Origin: Meconema thalassinum
Lineage: Eukaryota; Arthropoda; Insecta; Orthoptera; Tettigoniidae
Length of the DNA: 64,000 bases
Assembly: GCA_946902985.2 (NCBI GenBank)
Contig: OX336389.2
Span: forward strand, 1,012,243,441 to 1,012,307,440
Direction: 5' to 3'
The notes under the pieces were generated by a model. It was given only the letters and a program-made list of their open reading frames with translations. It did no database searches and had not been told where the DNA came from. Positions within the stretch are counted from its first letter, which is position 1. Every line of letters begins with the position of its first letter. Positions 1 through 9,502 of the stretch are shown piece by piece. The translations under genes and the position numbers were made by a program.

Positions 1-155
1 GGTCTGTACGTGTGCCAATTTTGAAATAGCTCCTATTCATACTTTCCAAGATATCCAACATGGAGCTCAAATTTCAATTGCGATTTTTTAGCAGTTGGTA
101 GCACTGACATCATTTTCAAATATGGCCGTGAGTTATTCAGGTGTAGATCTTTACT

Positions 156-312
156 TCTACCAAATTTTGTTTCGATTGCTGCAGCCGTTTAGGAGTTGAT
201 AGGGGGGGACACACACACAGCCAGCCAGACAGACAGACAGACATTTGCCCGATCTCATAAGTCTACTTTTTTCTCATTTTTGCAAAATGTGAAAAGTAGG
301 CTAAAAAATCAT
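156..312. repeat. Interspersed repeat with CA/CAGA microsatellite, copy 1
   Basis: A CACACACA/CAGACAGA tract is flanked on the left by ACCAAATTT-GTTC-like sequence and on the right by TTTTTGCAAAA followed by AAAAGTAGGCTAAAAA. The same order of blocks recurs at 6985-7112, so this is one member of a dispersed family rather than a lone microsatellite. No coding signal is present. Confidence 0.6.
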
Positions 313-882
313 CTTACGTCTATGCGACTAACATGCAACTTCGGTATTTGCGTGCGAACGAATTTCACTTCACTCCGCTGTCTCAATAATCCCGACCGAC
401 GTCTCAGCTATTTCTCTCTTGCTGTCGTGCATGCAGGTATTAGGAAAACATCAATCTCCCCCACTCCTGTCGTCTCAGATCGATTATAATCTCTTCCGGT
501 TTGAGTATATACATATTATCTACTTCAGATTACCAAACATTTATATGTAATTGCCTTCTGCTATATAATTGTTCATTCTGACATATACAGTACCTCGTAT
601 TCGGCTTTTAATATCTTTTAAACAATATGAATCTTTCTTAAGTGCTGAGATCAATGCGAGATATGTCGTAATCGAATGGGTTATTGATCGCTATCTCTTC
701 GGTTTCTTCCGGACTAGCTCGGTGGCTAGTCATACGGTCACGAGCCGAACTCCTCCCACTGGCTAGCAGCTGGCCAGAGCGAACGCGCTCGCCATGTCAC
801 AAAGCCGTACTCGGAAATATCTCAACTTACAAACCTCAAAATAACGGTACAGTACCCTTCAGATTAAACAATCATCTCGGCA
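313..882. other. No gene recognised
   Basis: AT-rich intergenic or intronic sequence. I see short chance ORFs only (the longest under 100 codons, without domain signatures). Confidence 0.5.
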
Positions 883-2077
883 TATAGTTCGTTTACTATA
901 ACTTTGTACTTTTTGACAGTTCTCGCGGGAACGAATAGTCCTACAGAACATATCAATCCGCCGCTACCACGTGCATTCCAGCCAATGAGCCATCACCCAC
1001 ATGGCAGCCAACAATGGCCGCTGTATTCCGTCAAGGGGTGAACAGCTGTTATGAGTTCCCTAAACCTACATTCATCTCGCAATATCAATGCATTGCCCTT
1101 TTTAAAGTAACCTTGTATTTCTTTGTGGCATTTTTCAAATAATCGTTCTAACAGCACACCTAAAACCCACTGACGGCTCGCTGACAGAATGTTACATCAT
1201 TGGGCACGCTATGACACAGCAACAGATAACTTAAATGTTAGAGTGGAATGAATTTTAGGCTCATCATTCCACAGCTCAAGGGACATGCTTGCTAAGGTAT
1301 GGTGTAAGATTGTCCTTAAGACGATAAGATCATTACTTGACCTGTTGGATTGATATTAAAATACAACGTACGAACAATATCACAATTTAAGTTACCTTTT
1401 AGGCCTACACTACAACTCATATTTTAGGCCTAATTTTTTGCACGAATCATGCCATATACAAATTATTCACCAGGCCAATATCCTTGGGGAAATCAATAGT
1501 TCTGCTGCCTTTTCTTTTACCTTCAAAACGAGAGAAATACAATAAATATTTTGAACAAGAAATTCCGTATCTGCTTCCGACTCGATGGTCTAAACAAAGA
1601 TGTCCGACCTGGAGATCTCTCGGGCTACATATTTACTCAACATTTAAGATAACCACAATATATTTATCCGAAAAGTGAACACGCGTTCAAATGGAAATAA
1701 TACTTTCAGATGACTTTGCGCAATATTATCAATTATTATAATAATAATTATTATTATTTAATATAATTACCACGTTATCTGCACAGGCGGATGAGCACGG
1801 TAAAGCGTCCATTACTAACCGCACACCCATGCCACGAGCACGTGGAAGTTCAGTTTGATAATGCAACTTTACAGTCTGGCCGACGGAATATGTTGCCAAT
1901 ATATTCACAATTACAGGGACAAGCGAAAAAATAAACTGAAAAAACTTACATGTGATTAAAACACGTACTGTATATAATTATTTGTTATGGACTACAGGTT
2001 ATAAATTGAATCTTTCCTTATGAAAGTTGGCAACCCTAGCTGTGAAAAAAGTGCAAAGTTACAGTAAACGAACTATA
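883..2077. mobile_element. Non-autonomous terminal-inverted-repeat DNA element (1.2 kb)
   Basis: The left end (883-914) and the right end (2046-2077) are inverted copies of each other over about 32 bp, starting TATAGTTCGTTTACT and continuing AACTTTG-ACTTTTT, with about two mismatches. Both ends begin with TA, compatible with a TA target duplication as used by Tc1/mariner elements. The 1.1-kb interior has no recognisable transposase, so it is probably a non-autonomous derivative. It contains an AT-rich palindromic tract near 1735-1765 (ATTATAATAATAATTATTAT). The superfamily is not settled. Confidence 0.6.
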
Positions 2078-2124
2078 CCTCGATTAGCGCTAACTTATTA
2101 TTTTGTCAACTGCTACTCCGCGAC

Positions 2125-2590
2125 TGCAATGTGAGCTACAAGTTCAGAGATCCGTGAGGTTCGAATCCCGGACCTGACAGACCATCTTTAAGTGTGATTT
2201 TCCCCCAAGGGTTTTCTACCCTCCCTTGAGGAGAATGCCGCGATGGTTCCTTATTTCACCCAGCATCGTAGCTGAGTGTTTTAAGTCATGCTTCATTATT
2301 GAGTTGTATGTTTGGAGATTAGAGATTATAATCGTGGAACTGAAAGCGGCCATGCTAAGTGACGTTTTCTCCGGGGGTTTCCGCACTCACACCAGGCAAA
2401 TGCCAGGACAGTACCTTACTTCAAATCTCGAGGGCACATAGCCCAATCCTCGACCCTTATAAATATATTTACACACACTACTACAGTCATCAACGTTATC
2501 AGACAAATGTAGCTCCAAGTGAACGTGGCTGATGAACAATATGCCCCAAAAGAATTAACACCATCTCACGTTGCCACGCCGTTTGAAAGT
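2125..2590 (+). mobile_element. tRNA-derived SINE, family 1
   Basis: The head contains a pol III B-box-like GAGGTTCGAATCCCGG (about 2156). It is followed by the family body: TTTTCCCCCAAGGGTTTTC, then CCAGGCAAATGCCAGGACAGTACCTTACTT, a run of ACACACACTACTACAG, CAGACAAATG and a tail resembling CTGATGAACAATATGCCCC. The same blocks in the same order occur at 3840-4160, 55645-55830 and 59585-59805. The middle of this copy (about 2225-2375) holds extra sequence not seen in the others. Confidence 0.75.
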
Positions 2591-2915
2591 GACTACATGC
2601 CTGGGGAATGTAATCGATAGTTAGGTGTTGGTCAGCCTGCTGTTTGGCCTGACTTGGTCATTTTGAGACGTCGCCTTGATTTTACCCATTAATAACATGA
2701 TAAAACTGCTAGAATCCATTTTCAGTGCTGTCTAAGTAATCTCTTATCAGAAATGCTTTACAGTCTGTCACACTATTGTGCCCAATTGCCTATCAGAAAT
2801 GCTTTTCAGTCGGTCAACACTATTGTGCCCAATCAAGAACTCGCGTTGCCACACCGTTTGGAAGCGACTGTGCATGCCTGGAGAATGCAATCGATCGTTA
2901 GGTGTGGGCCAGCCT
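2563..2915. repeat. Imperfect tandem duplication
   Basis: A block of about 78 bp starting CTCACGTTGCCACGCCGTTTG (about 2565) recurs at about 2839 as CTCGCGTTGCCACACCGTTTG. Between them a second, shorter block (TATCAGAAATGCTTT-CAGTC through ATTGTGCCCAAT) occurs twice, at about 2748 and 2790. The interleaving suggests duplicated repeat modules; no ORF is involved. Confidence 0.65.
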
Positions 2916-2924
2916 ACTGATCTG

Positions 2925-3245
2925 TTAGCCTGTGTGTGATGGCTGTATTAGTGTGTGTATTTGTGATTGGGTAGGAGGTGACCGTGGCCTTAATTCAGGT
3001 GTCATCCCGGCATTTGCCTGGAGTAGAAGCTGGGGAAAAAACTTCTAGGATGGTAAAGGAAGGAATCGAACCCACCTTTTCTCAGTTCTGCCTCACGAGA
3101 CTGGGAGAACCCCTCCTCAGCCTTCAGGCCAGAATGAAATTTCTTGACAGATCCGGGAATCCAACCCGGACCCATGCGGAGATAGCCAAGAATGTTAGTA
3201 GCTACACCACGAGGTGGATCTTCTGTAGTGCCTCTAGTAGTGTGT
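2925..3245 (-). mobile_element. tRNA-derived SINE, family 1 (minus strand)
   Basis: Reverse-oriented copy. Reading on the plus strand, the tail-like TGTGTGATGGCTGTATTAGT comes first, then CCCGGCATTTGCCTGG (reverse of the CCAGGCAAATGC body motif), then GGAATCGAACCCACC and a second GGGAATCCAACCCGG, both reverse B-box-like. It ends near CTACACCACGAGG, as in other reverse copies. Confidence 0.7.
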
Positions 3246-3309
3246 GTGTAACTATTACTGTATTATCTGGGTCTACGAACGAGATAGCTGCCTTGGAGTT
3301 TGAAATAGG

Positions 3310-3540
3310 ATACCGATGGTCATAGTTGTTTTAAGGGGCCTGACATCTACGTTATCGGCCCTTAATACGTTCCGGAAAATGACTTCTAGGATTGTTGCGG
3401 TAAGAATCGAACTGACTTTTCTCGATTCTATTTCTACTTCACCCCATTCCGGCCCTCATATCATAATTAAATTTCTTGGCAGAGTCAGGAACTGTACCAA
3501 TACCGTATCATCAACGTACGTTAATAATGTTTAACAACCT
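3310..3540 (-). mobile_element. Degenerate SINE copy (minus strand)
   Basis: It shares ACTTCTAGGATTGTTGC and AGAATCGAACTGACTTTTCTC with the neighbouring reverse SINE at 2925-3245 and the copy at 23165-23545, then CTTGGCAGAGTCAGGAAC, but the rest has decayed. Confidence 0.5.
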
Positions 3541-3839
3541 TGGCCAGGCCAGGGGTGAATATATTATACGAAATTTGGACACTGTCTATCTAATTTGTCA
3601 CTTACAAAAGTATGTACAGCCACCCAAACAAAGACTGAGCACAATATTGGTAACGTCACAGTTCTTTCTTTCTTGTTCAGTTCTCGAGCCAAAAGCCATA
3701 ACATACGACTAGTGAGACCACCATTCTTATAATCCCTGACACCGGTTTAAAGGTTCTGGTGTAAACTCCTTTGGGACTTAACCTAAAATGTTACCAAGAG
3801 TTTATTCATGCTTTGACTGACTAGGCGTAACGACTAGCC

Positions 3840-4160
3840 CCATTTTCCTCAAACCTCGGCCTTGAGGTCAGCTGCAGCAAGTCTGGAGATGGCAGGTTCG
3901 AATCCTGGCGCTGACAGCGGCTACCCTGAGAGTGGTTTTCCCCCGGTTTTTCTACAATTCCTCCAGGCAAATGCCGGGATACTACCTTACTTCACATCCC
4001 GGGGCATCTATATCATCCCTGTTCCTATTACAGTTACACACACTACTAGACTACAAGTCGTAACATAAATGCAGGTTATCAGACAAGTTCGACACACACC
4101 CAACCACACGGGGCTGTTGACCAAGATGTCCCAAGCCCCTAAAAGGAATGAACAACCATC
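3840..4160 (+). mobile_element. tRNA-derived SINE, family 1 (best plus copy)
   Basis: The most typical copy in the window. The head ends GGCAGGTTCGAATCCTGG, then come AGAGTGGTTTTCCCCCGG, CCAGGCAAATGCCGGGATAC, CATCCCGGGGCATCTAT, TTACACACACTACTAGAC, GCAGGTTATCAGACAAGTTC, CACACGGGGCTG and the tail GACCAAGATGTCCCAAGCC. There is no long poly-A. The head is SINE-like rather than a functional tRNA gene because no full cloverleaf can be drawn. Confidence 0.8.
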
Positions 4161-4533
4161 ACTTTTTCCTCACTTTGCATTAATTACAGTAAATGCCTCT
4201 ATTTCCAGTTATTAATAGGAAACTCTCTCTCACTTCCTTCGCAAGACGCGGTGAAAAGCTTGACACACAACTCGGGTAAGTACTTCAAATATAAAATATC
4301 AGTTTTACTTGGTTAGAAGTTCACACGATTCATCAAGGGGATTCTTCTTTCATTCTCTATCTCTCCCCCTTTTTTCGTCTTAGTTGTAATATGCCATACT
4401 TATGGTGCTATTCCGTCCAGTAGCCTGCCTGAAAGATCTGTAGTACTAAAAATAAAGAAAATCTTGTATGAAATAAATGCTATTTGTGCTTGCAAACGCC
4501 ACTAACAATCAAGACCTTAGAACGAGTCATGTA
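4161..4533. other. No gene recognised
   Basis: Low-complexity AT-rich sequence between a SINE and the inverted-repeat element at 4534. Nothing recognisable. Confidence 0.5.
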
Positions 4534-5211
4534 CAGGGTCATCGAAAAATAATGCCAACATTTCAAAAACTTATAGCACCGAAACCCTTTACAGTATGTT
4601 AAACGTGTAATTCTTTCACTGAACGCCAGCTGGTTAAAGTAAGTTTTGTTTTGGAGGGGACGTGACCTTGCTATGCGCACACTAGATGCGCAGTAGCCAA
4701 GGTCGGCCGGGGTCGCGCGCGCCAATGAAGTCCCAACCTCACCCCTTTGGTTTTTTTTCTGGGGGTACATTAAAAGCATTGTGTATGAAGAAAGAATTCG
4801 GGATTTGGAGCACCTGCGGGAGCGAATTTCTGCCGCCATCTTGACAGTTACTCCTGAAATGATTGCACGTACCAATCCAGCCATTGGGAAAGCGTGCGCT
4901 CAATGCTTATGTTGGTGGTCGGCCTGGCCTAGATTTTTTCTCTACAGTTCCTGTTTCCTTAAACTGATTAAACCATCGAATTACAGCTTTGTAATCAGGT
5001 GCAGTTTGTCGGGCGGTGCAGTCATTGGTGCACGCGCCATCGGCCGACCTTGGCTACTGCGTATCTAGTGTGCGCATAGCAAGGTCACGTCCCCTCCAAA
5101 ACAAAACTTACTTTAACCAGCCGGCGTTCAATGAAAGAATTACACGTTTAACATACAGGGTTTCGGTGCTATAATTTTTTGAAATTTTGGCATTATTTTT
5201 CGATGACCCTG
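4534..5211. mobile_element. Mariner/IS630-type derivative with ~200-bp terminal inverted repeats
   Basis: Left arm 4534 to about 4725 and right arm about 5020-5211 are inverted copies, beginning CAGGGTCATCGAAAAATAAT, flanked by TA at 4532-4533 and 5212-5213. The plus strand of the interior (about 4781-4885) encodes RIRDLEHLRERISAA followed by TVTPEMIART. This resembles the C-terminal LHELRQRI-TPEML region of insect mariner-like transposases, so the element looks like an internally deleted derivative of an autonomous parent rather than an unrelated MITE. The transcript would fold into a long hairpin. Confidence 0.75.
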
Positions 5212-5764
5212 TATTTCTAACTTAAAAAGGTATTTCATTGTATTGTACGTCTTATCGAGCATCACAACCCATTCCATTCCAAGTACACCGAGAAGTTGTA
5301 ATCTTGGCATTTGATCTTGATTTTTAGGTTCCTTCACAGAAAGAATGTGTGTTATATGTGAAATTATGCTAATCCAGACCGTCTCGCAATTTAAAATATT
5401 CTCATTTACGTTCTAAACACTATACAATGAAGATATGAGCAACATGTCTAGCATATTTACCACCTCTCGTTTCTCAATCGATTTACTGCATGTAAATTGC
5501 TACTTCACGTTCATTAGCTGAGTACTTGCACGAACGATTGACGAGGTGTGGGGCGGGCGACGAACATTTGTCGTTGCGCATGCCACTAGAATAGATGGAA
5601 ACAGGATGTTCAGTAAAGAACATATAGGCTACTTTCTCCTAAATGCATGGGTATAGTTATAACTCTTTGTCCTTTTCAAGGATTACAATTGAATGTTGGT
5701 TGTAGTAGCTTGTTGAAATAATACGTGCTATACGGATATTATACTTTTGATTGATTGAATCTTC
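5212..5764. other. No gene recognised
   Basis: AT-rich non-coding sequence. No transposon ends, ORFs or RNA genes that I can support. Confidence 0.5.
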
Positions 5765-6060
5765 ACCTGAATTATATATACACACACTAATACAGCCATC
5801 ACAATAACACAGGTTATCAGACAAAATTCAACACTCACCCAAGTACACGGGGCTAAATGACCATTATGTCCATGCATCTCAAATGAAACAACAACAGCAT
5901 CCTACCCAAATCCTTCCTCGTATAAATGTACGCACACTAGTAAACCTACAGACATGACAGTGACACAGGTTGACAACTTCTACACACACCCAAGTACACG
6001 GGGCTAAAAGACCATGATGCCGCAAAACCCCTGAAGTATCAACAACAAAAGTAACAACAA
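5765..6060 (+). mobile_element. Two consecutive SINE family 1 tail fragments
   Basis: Two copies of the family tail occur in tandem: 5765-5900 and about 5925-6055. Each has ACACACTA-TA..ACAG, ACACAGGTTATCAGACAA or ACACAGGTTGACAAC, CACCCAAGTACACGGGGCT and ATGACCATTATG/AAGACCATGATG. Both end in a CAACAACA-rich tract. The tRNA heads are missing, so each is 5'-truncated. Confidence 0.7.
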
Positions 6061-6984
6061 CAACAATAGACTCTACCGTGGATCAAGGACGACGAATTTT
6101 AATCGCTGTAGTCGAGTGTTGAAGTATGTGGTGTTATAAGTATATGTATATATATATATAATATTTTCGATTGCAAATACGCACTATAGGGCCTATATGC
6201 TTATTATTATAACGTGTGGGTAGTTATAAATCAATAAATACAGAAAAAAACTAAGTCAAAATGTTTGAACCTGCTGGGATTTGATCCACGAACCTCCAGA
6301 CTGAGTTCAGGTCGCTACCAGTATGCCACAGATGCCGAACAATTATACATCGTTTACAACTGGTTTAGTATAACTCCACAATATTTTGTTTTGCAATAAA
6401 CGATTTCATTAGCGTTTTCTGCCGTTTCTATAAACCATTTGACACTAAATATGTATTATTTTCTTCAGTACATTCCTAAAAGGATATACACTTACGAAGT
6501 TAAGGAAATATATGGATTTACCAGCAAACAATTGCGGCCATTAAACCCAACGGGACGGCACGGACAAGCACAATATAGCACGGTCAACCTGAACTGTTAG
6601 CCACTACTGCGGTTACATATTCTATTTTAAAATGCTAATATCCTACCGGTCACCTCCTTGAGGACAGTTTAAACCTCCCTATGTACTATGATCGTATTTG
6701 GTAAGGCTGGCCTTGTTGAATCGTAAGTTACGGTTTGGCTATAATACTTGCATGATTCATACATCCGCCATCTTGAAACTATTTGGCTGATGACCTTGTA
6801 GTTTGGGGAAAAGACGCTTCTCACATTAAGGTATATTGTTGCAAAATTTGTTAGAGATCGGATGATTAGGTTGGTCGTAATTTGATTTTAGCTCAGAACA
6901 TTTGGGTGGGCACCATTTCTTTTTTGTTATGATGGCGGCGATATACAACATGACACTGAATTGTCCTTTTCTAGTGCTACCTCT
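6061..6984. other. No gene; one tRNA-like head and a TA microsatellite
   Basis: A (TA)n tract lies near 6145-6160. At about 6265-6335 GGGATTTGATCCACGAACC followed by GCTACCAGTATGCCACAG looks like the reverse complement of a tRNA-like SINE head. The rest is unrecognised. Confidence 0.45.
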
Positions 6985-7112
6985 GTACCAAATTTCGTTC
7001 AATTCGGTTTCACCGTGTTTGAATTGATGCCGAGTACACACACATACACACTCACAGACACACAGCCAGACACACAATTTTTTGCAAAAATCGAAAGTAG
7101 GCTAAAAACCAG
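6985..7112. repeat. Interspersed repeat with CA microsatellite, copy 2
   Basis: Same block order as 156-312: ACCAAATTTCGTTC, a CA/CAGA-rich tract, CAGCCAGACA, TTTTTTGCAAAAAT and GAAAGTAGGCTAAAAA. The two copies differ in the length of the microsatellite. Confidence 0.6.
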
Positions 7113-7429
7113 AGCCGGTTCCTCGAGTGAACATTTAAGTGAATTGAAACACGATTATTGTACACACTTTTCCCATCAATTTGGTATTAACTGAAGTGCT
7201 CGAGACTAATTGACCTATACCCATGGCTGCAAAAGCCTACCGTTGAGAGCCGATAATAACAATATACCGACAATATGTGGGTAGCATGGTGGACTATATG
7301 TAGCGTATAAATTACGAGTCCTGGTTTTCCTTCTGAGATAGAAACTGAAATGCTAGCGTGGCGAAAAATTTCAAATGGGTACGAATTTTCTTGTGTGGGA
7401 TTTCGCAGTTTTTTTTCCCGAGAATAGTA

Positions 7430-8045
7430 ATCATGAATAAATTATCAGTGATAGTAAGGTTATTTTTGTGGATTCAAAAAGGAAACTGGGAGAGGAATTT
7501 AGGAATTAGGTCAGACTTCAAGAAAGAAAACCATATTGGAAATGGAGACAAAAGGGAAATGGACAGTATTTTAGATAAGTCGGGTGAAATCGTGTAGATC
7601 ATAAGGGAACGCCGAACAGATAGAAGAGAGATTTAACCTCCCCACTACAGATGGGCATCTTTCTGATGATGCCTCCGATTTCGGGGTTGGGAAGGGAATG
7701 GGGCGAGTAACAGCACAATTGAGAAAACAGAAAGAATGATAAACTACAGTATCAAAAAACTGCATGAATATATGCCATTAGGACAGAAATGGAGAAGTTT
7801 AGTGGAAAACACAGGATTAATATAGCTGCAGAAGATCTTAAAATTAGCACGGGATTTGAGGGAGGTGCCAACTGAATTTGTGATAGTAATACATACGTCT
7901 ATTTACAAGCAAGACAACACGAATGATTGTGACAACTTTCCAAAACTCGCGTTGATCAATGTACTGGCCAATATATTTACGGACGTTATGGAAAGGAGAA
8001 TACGATCATTGGCAGAGGATAATTAACTATCAAGTGAAAGCTATT
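7430..8045 (+). pseudogene. LINE-A-type reverse transcriptase fragment, decayed
   Basis: Frame pieces match the linker and early RT regions of the LINE-A family in this window. About 7440-7600 encodes GDKREMDSILDKSGEIV, comparable with GGKREMSSILDNPGKFIV at 33130-33200. About 7870-8030 encodes a run including LALINVLANIFTDVMERR, an RT-domain motif (NYR-I-LLN-YKI region). There are several stops and frameshifts. It is interrupted on its right by a SINE at 8050 and resumes at 8250. Confidence 0.6.
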
Positions 8046-8049
8046 TTTT

Positions 8050-8245
8050 CCACTCCACTCCAGGTAAGTGCCCGGATGGTACCTTATTTCAAGACCCATG
8101 ACATCTGCCGCAATTCTTATACCTGTCAATTACAACTGTTCACATTAATACAGTAATCGCACTAACACAGGTCATTAGACAAATTTAAGGGGATGTTGAC
8201 CAAAATTGTTCCAAGTCCCTAATTGAAGCAACAACTGCTATTTCA
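8050..8245 (+). mobile_element. SINE family 1 fragment inside a LINE remnant
   Basis: It carries CCAGGTAAGTGCCCGGATGGTACCTTATTT, then ATTAGACAAATTTAAGGGG, GTTGACCAAAATTGTTCC and AAGTCCCTAATTGAAGCAACAAC, matching the body and tail of the family without the head. Confidence 0.6.
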
Positions 8246-8400
8246 AGTACTGTATTTGGGCTGCGTATTCTCCCAGGATGGCAGTATAATCCAGGAGAGA
8301 GTTGCAAAGCCAATACATGATTTTTTGTATTCCGCCAGAAGAATGATACAATATATATTCATCGTTCAGTATTCGAGAAGCTATTTTGTGTGGTAGAAGT
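8246..8400 (+). pseudogene. LINE-A-type RT C-terminal fragment
   Basis: Encodes YLGCVFSQDGSIIQE then SARRMIQ, comparable with KYLGCVISQDGRMGKE in the LINE copy at about 53400. This is the KYLG motif region downstream of the RT catalytic core. Short and broken. Confidence 0.55.
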
Positions 8401-8432
8401 AATAGACATTGCGAGAATGATCGCCGGCGACA

Positions 8433-8557
8433 TACAGTTTACGCCACAGTTCTTGGCCGGTTAGCCCGGGTTGCGTAGTCGTACACAACTCGCGTATCAA
8501 TTACACAAGCATGAGACTCGCCGACTGCCGTCTGTACGACAACTGGCGTAAACTGTA
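8433..8557. mobile_element. Tiny MITE (125 bp) with TA-flanked inverted ends
   Basis: TACAGTTTACGCCA at 8433-8446 is the perfect inverted complement of TGGCGTAAACTGTA at 8544-8557. If the outer TA is the target duplication the element is CAGTTTACGCCA...TGGCGTAAACTG. Internally TAGTCGTACA and TGTACGAC extend the pairing, so the whole element can fold back. Confidence 0.6.
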
Positions 8558-9109
8558 CCAGTGGTGGCGGGTAACTTGAATTGTATGGGAGCTGAGTGGA
8601 CACAGGTTGTCTCATTCATATGCTGGAAATAATAGACATAATGGCAGCGTGAATGATCGCCAGTGATAGATCAGTGGTGAAATGTAGGGGTTTGCAATCA
8701 TTTATACTGTAATTTCAAAAAAAAAAATGTCCCAAGAAGTACAACTGAGTCGAGAAAGAGGTGGGAATAGTTGTTGTAACGGGTGGATCATCAAGTTCAT
8801 CTGCCTCTCTTTTCAGTTAGATAACACTGCATCTTAAATAGTTTATTTGAACAAAGATCCCGGTTTATGTGATGACAGTAGTAGTGACAGGATTTATTTT
8901 TCCAGAAAGTACAGTAGAATATCAGAATATAGTGACTGAAAAGCACATTGTAAACACCCTGTAAGAACATTTGTCCTAGATGCCTGTTCGAAGTTACTAT
9001 TTTTTGTAATTATGCAGTAATTATGTAATTATCCTTTCTGTGGATAGAACAAAATATTATGGAGGATTGAATCACGTTGCTGATAGTGAGCATAATGCGA
9101 GTAGTTTGC
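8558..9109. other. No gene recognised
   Basis: AT-rich sequence. A phrase near 8405-8430 (AATAGACATTGCGAGAATGATCGCC) recurs at about 8630-8665, i.e. on both sides of the 125-bp MITE, suggesting a local duplication. Confidence 0.45.
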
Positions 9110-9310
9110 CGCGGACTTTCTCCATACTCACTTCACGAAAATGCTGGGATGGTGCCTTGTGTCAAACCTCATGACACTAAACCAATCCAAGACCCTACAT
9201 ATTACCCTGTTATAGACTCCACAATAATACTGGTTGTCGAAAGTACACGGAATGATTACCAAGAAGTTCTTACCATAATATCAACCAACAGCAGCAACAA
9301 TATTCCATGT
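9110..9310 (+). mobile_element. SINE family 1 fragment
   Basis: Contains TTTCTCCATACTC, AAATGCTGGGATGGTGCCTTGTGTCAAACCTCATGACAC and a degenerate tail ending in AACCAACAGCAGCAACAA. Head absent. Confidence 0.5.
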
Positions 9311-9424
9311 AAAATTGGGGAAATAATCCATGGTCACCCATGTATGAATTCTATCCTAAATTACGCACAAGGAGCTGTCAGCAGCTGTTGTGTTACCCAT
9401 ATAGCCTGTAACATTCCCACCATT

Positions 9425-9448
9425 TGCTTAATAATTATTATTATTATT

Positions 9449-9501
<53 letters not shown>

Positions 9502-9502
9502 G
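9425..9502. repeat. (TTA)n microsatellite
   Basis: About 70 bp of TTA/ATT triplets, interrupted once by GTATTA. The apparent poly-Leu and poly-Asn reading frames here are artefacts of the repeat. Confidence 0.95.

Noticed and set aside
3880..3915. Possible tRNA genes at GGTTCGAATCC boxes (also 2156, 11760, 55685, 59610, 60070)
   Set aside because: No complete cloverleaf or acceptor stem; each is followed by SINE body sequence.
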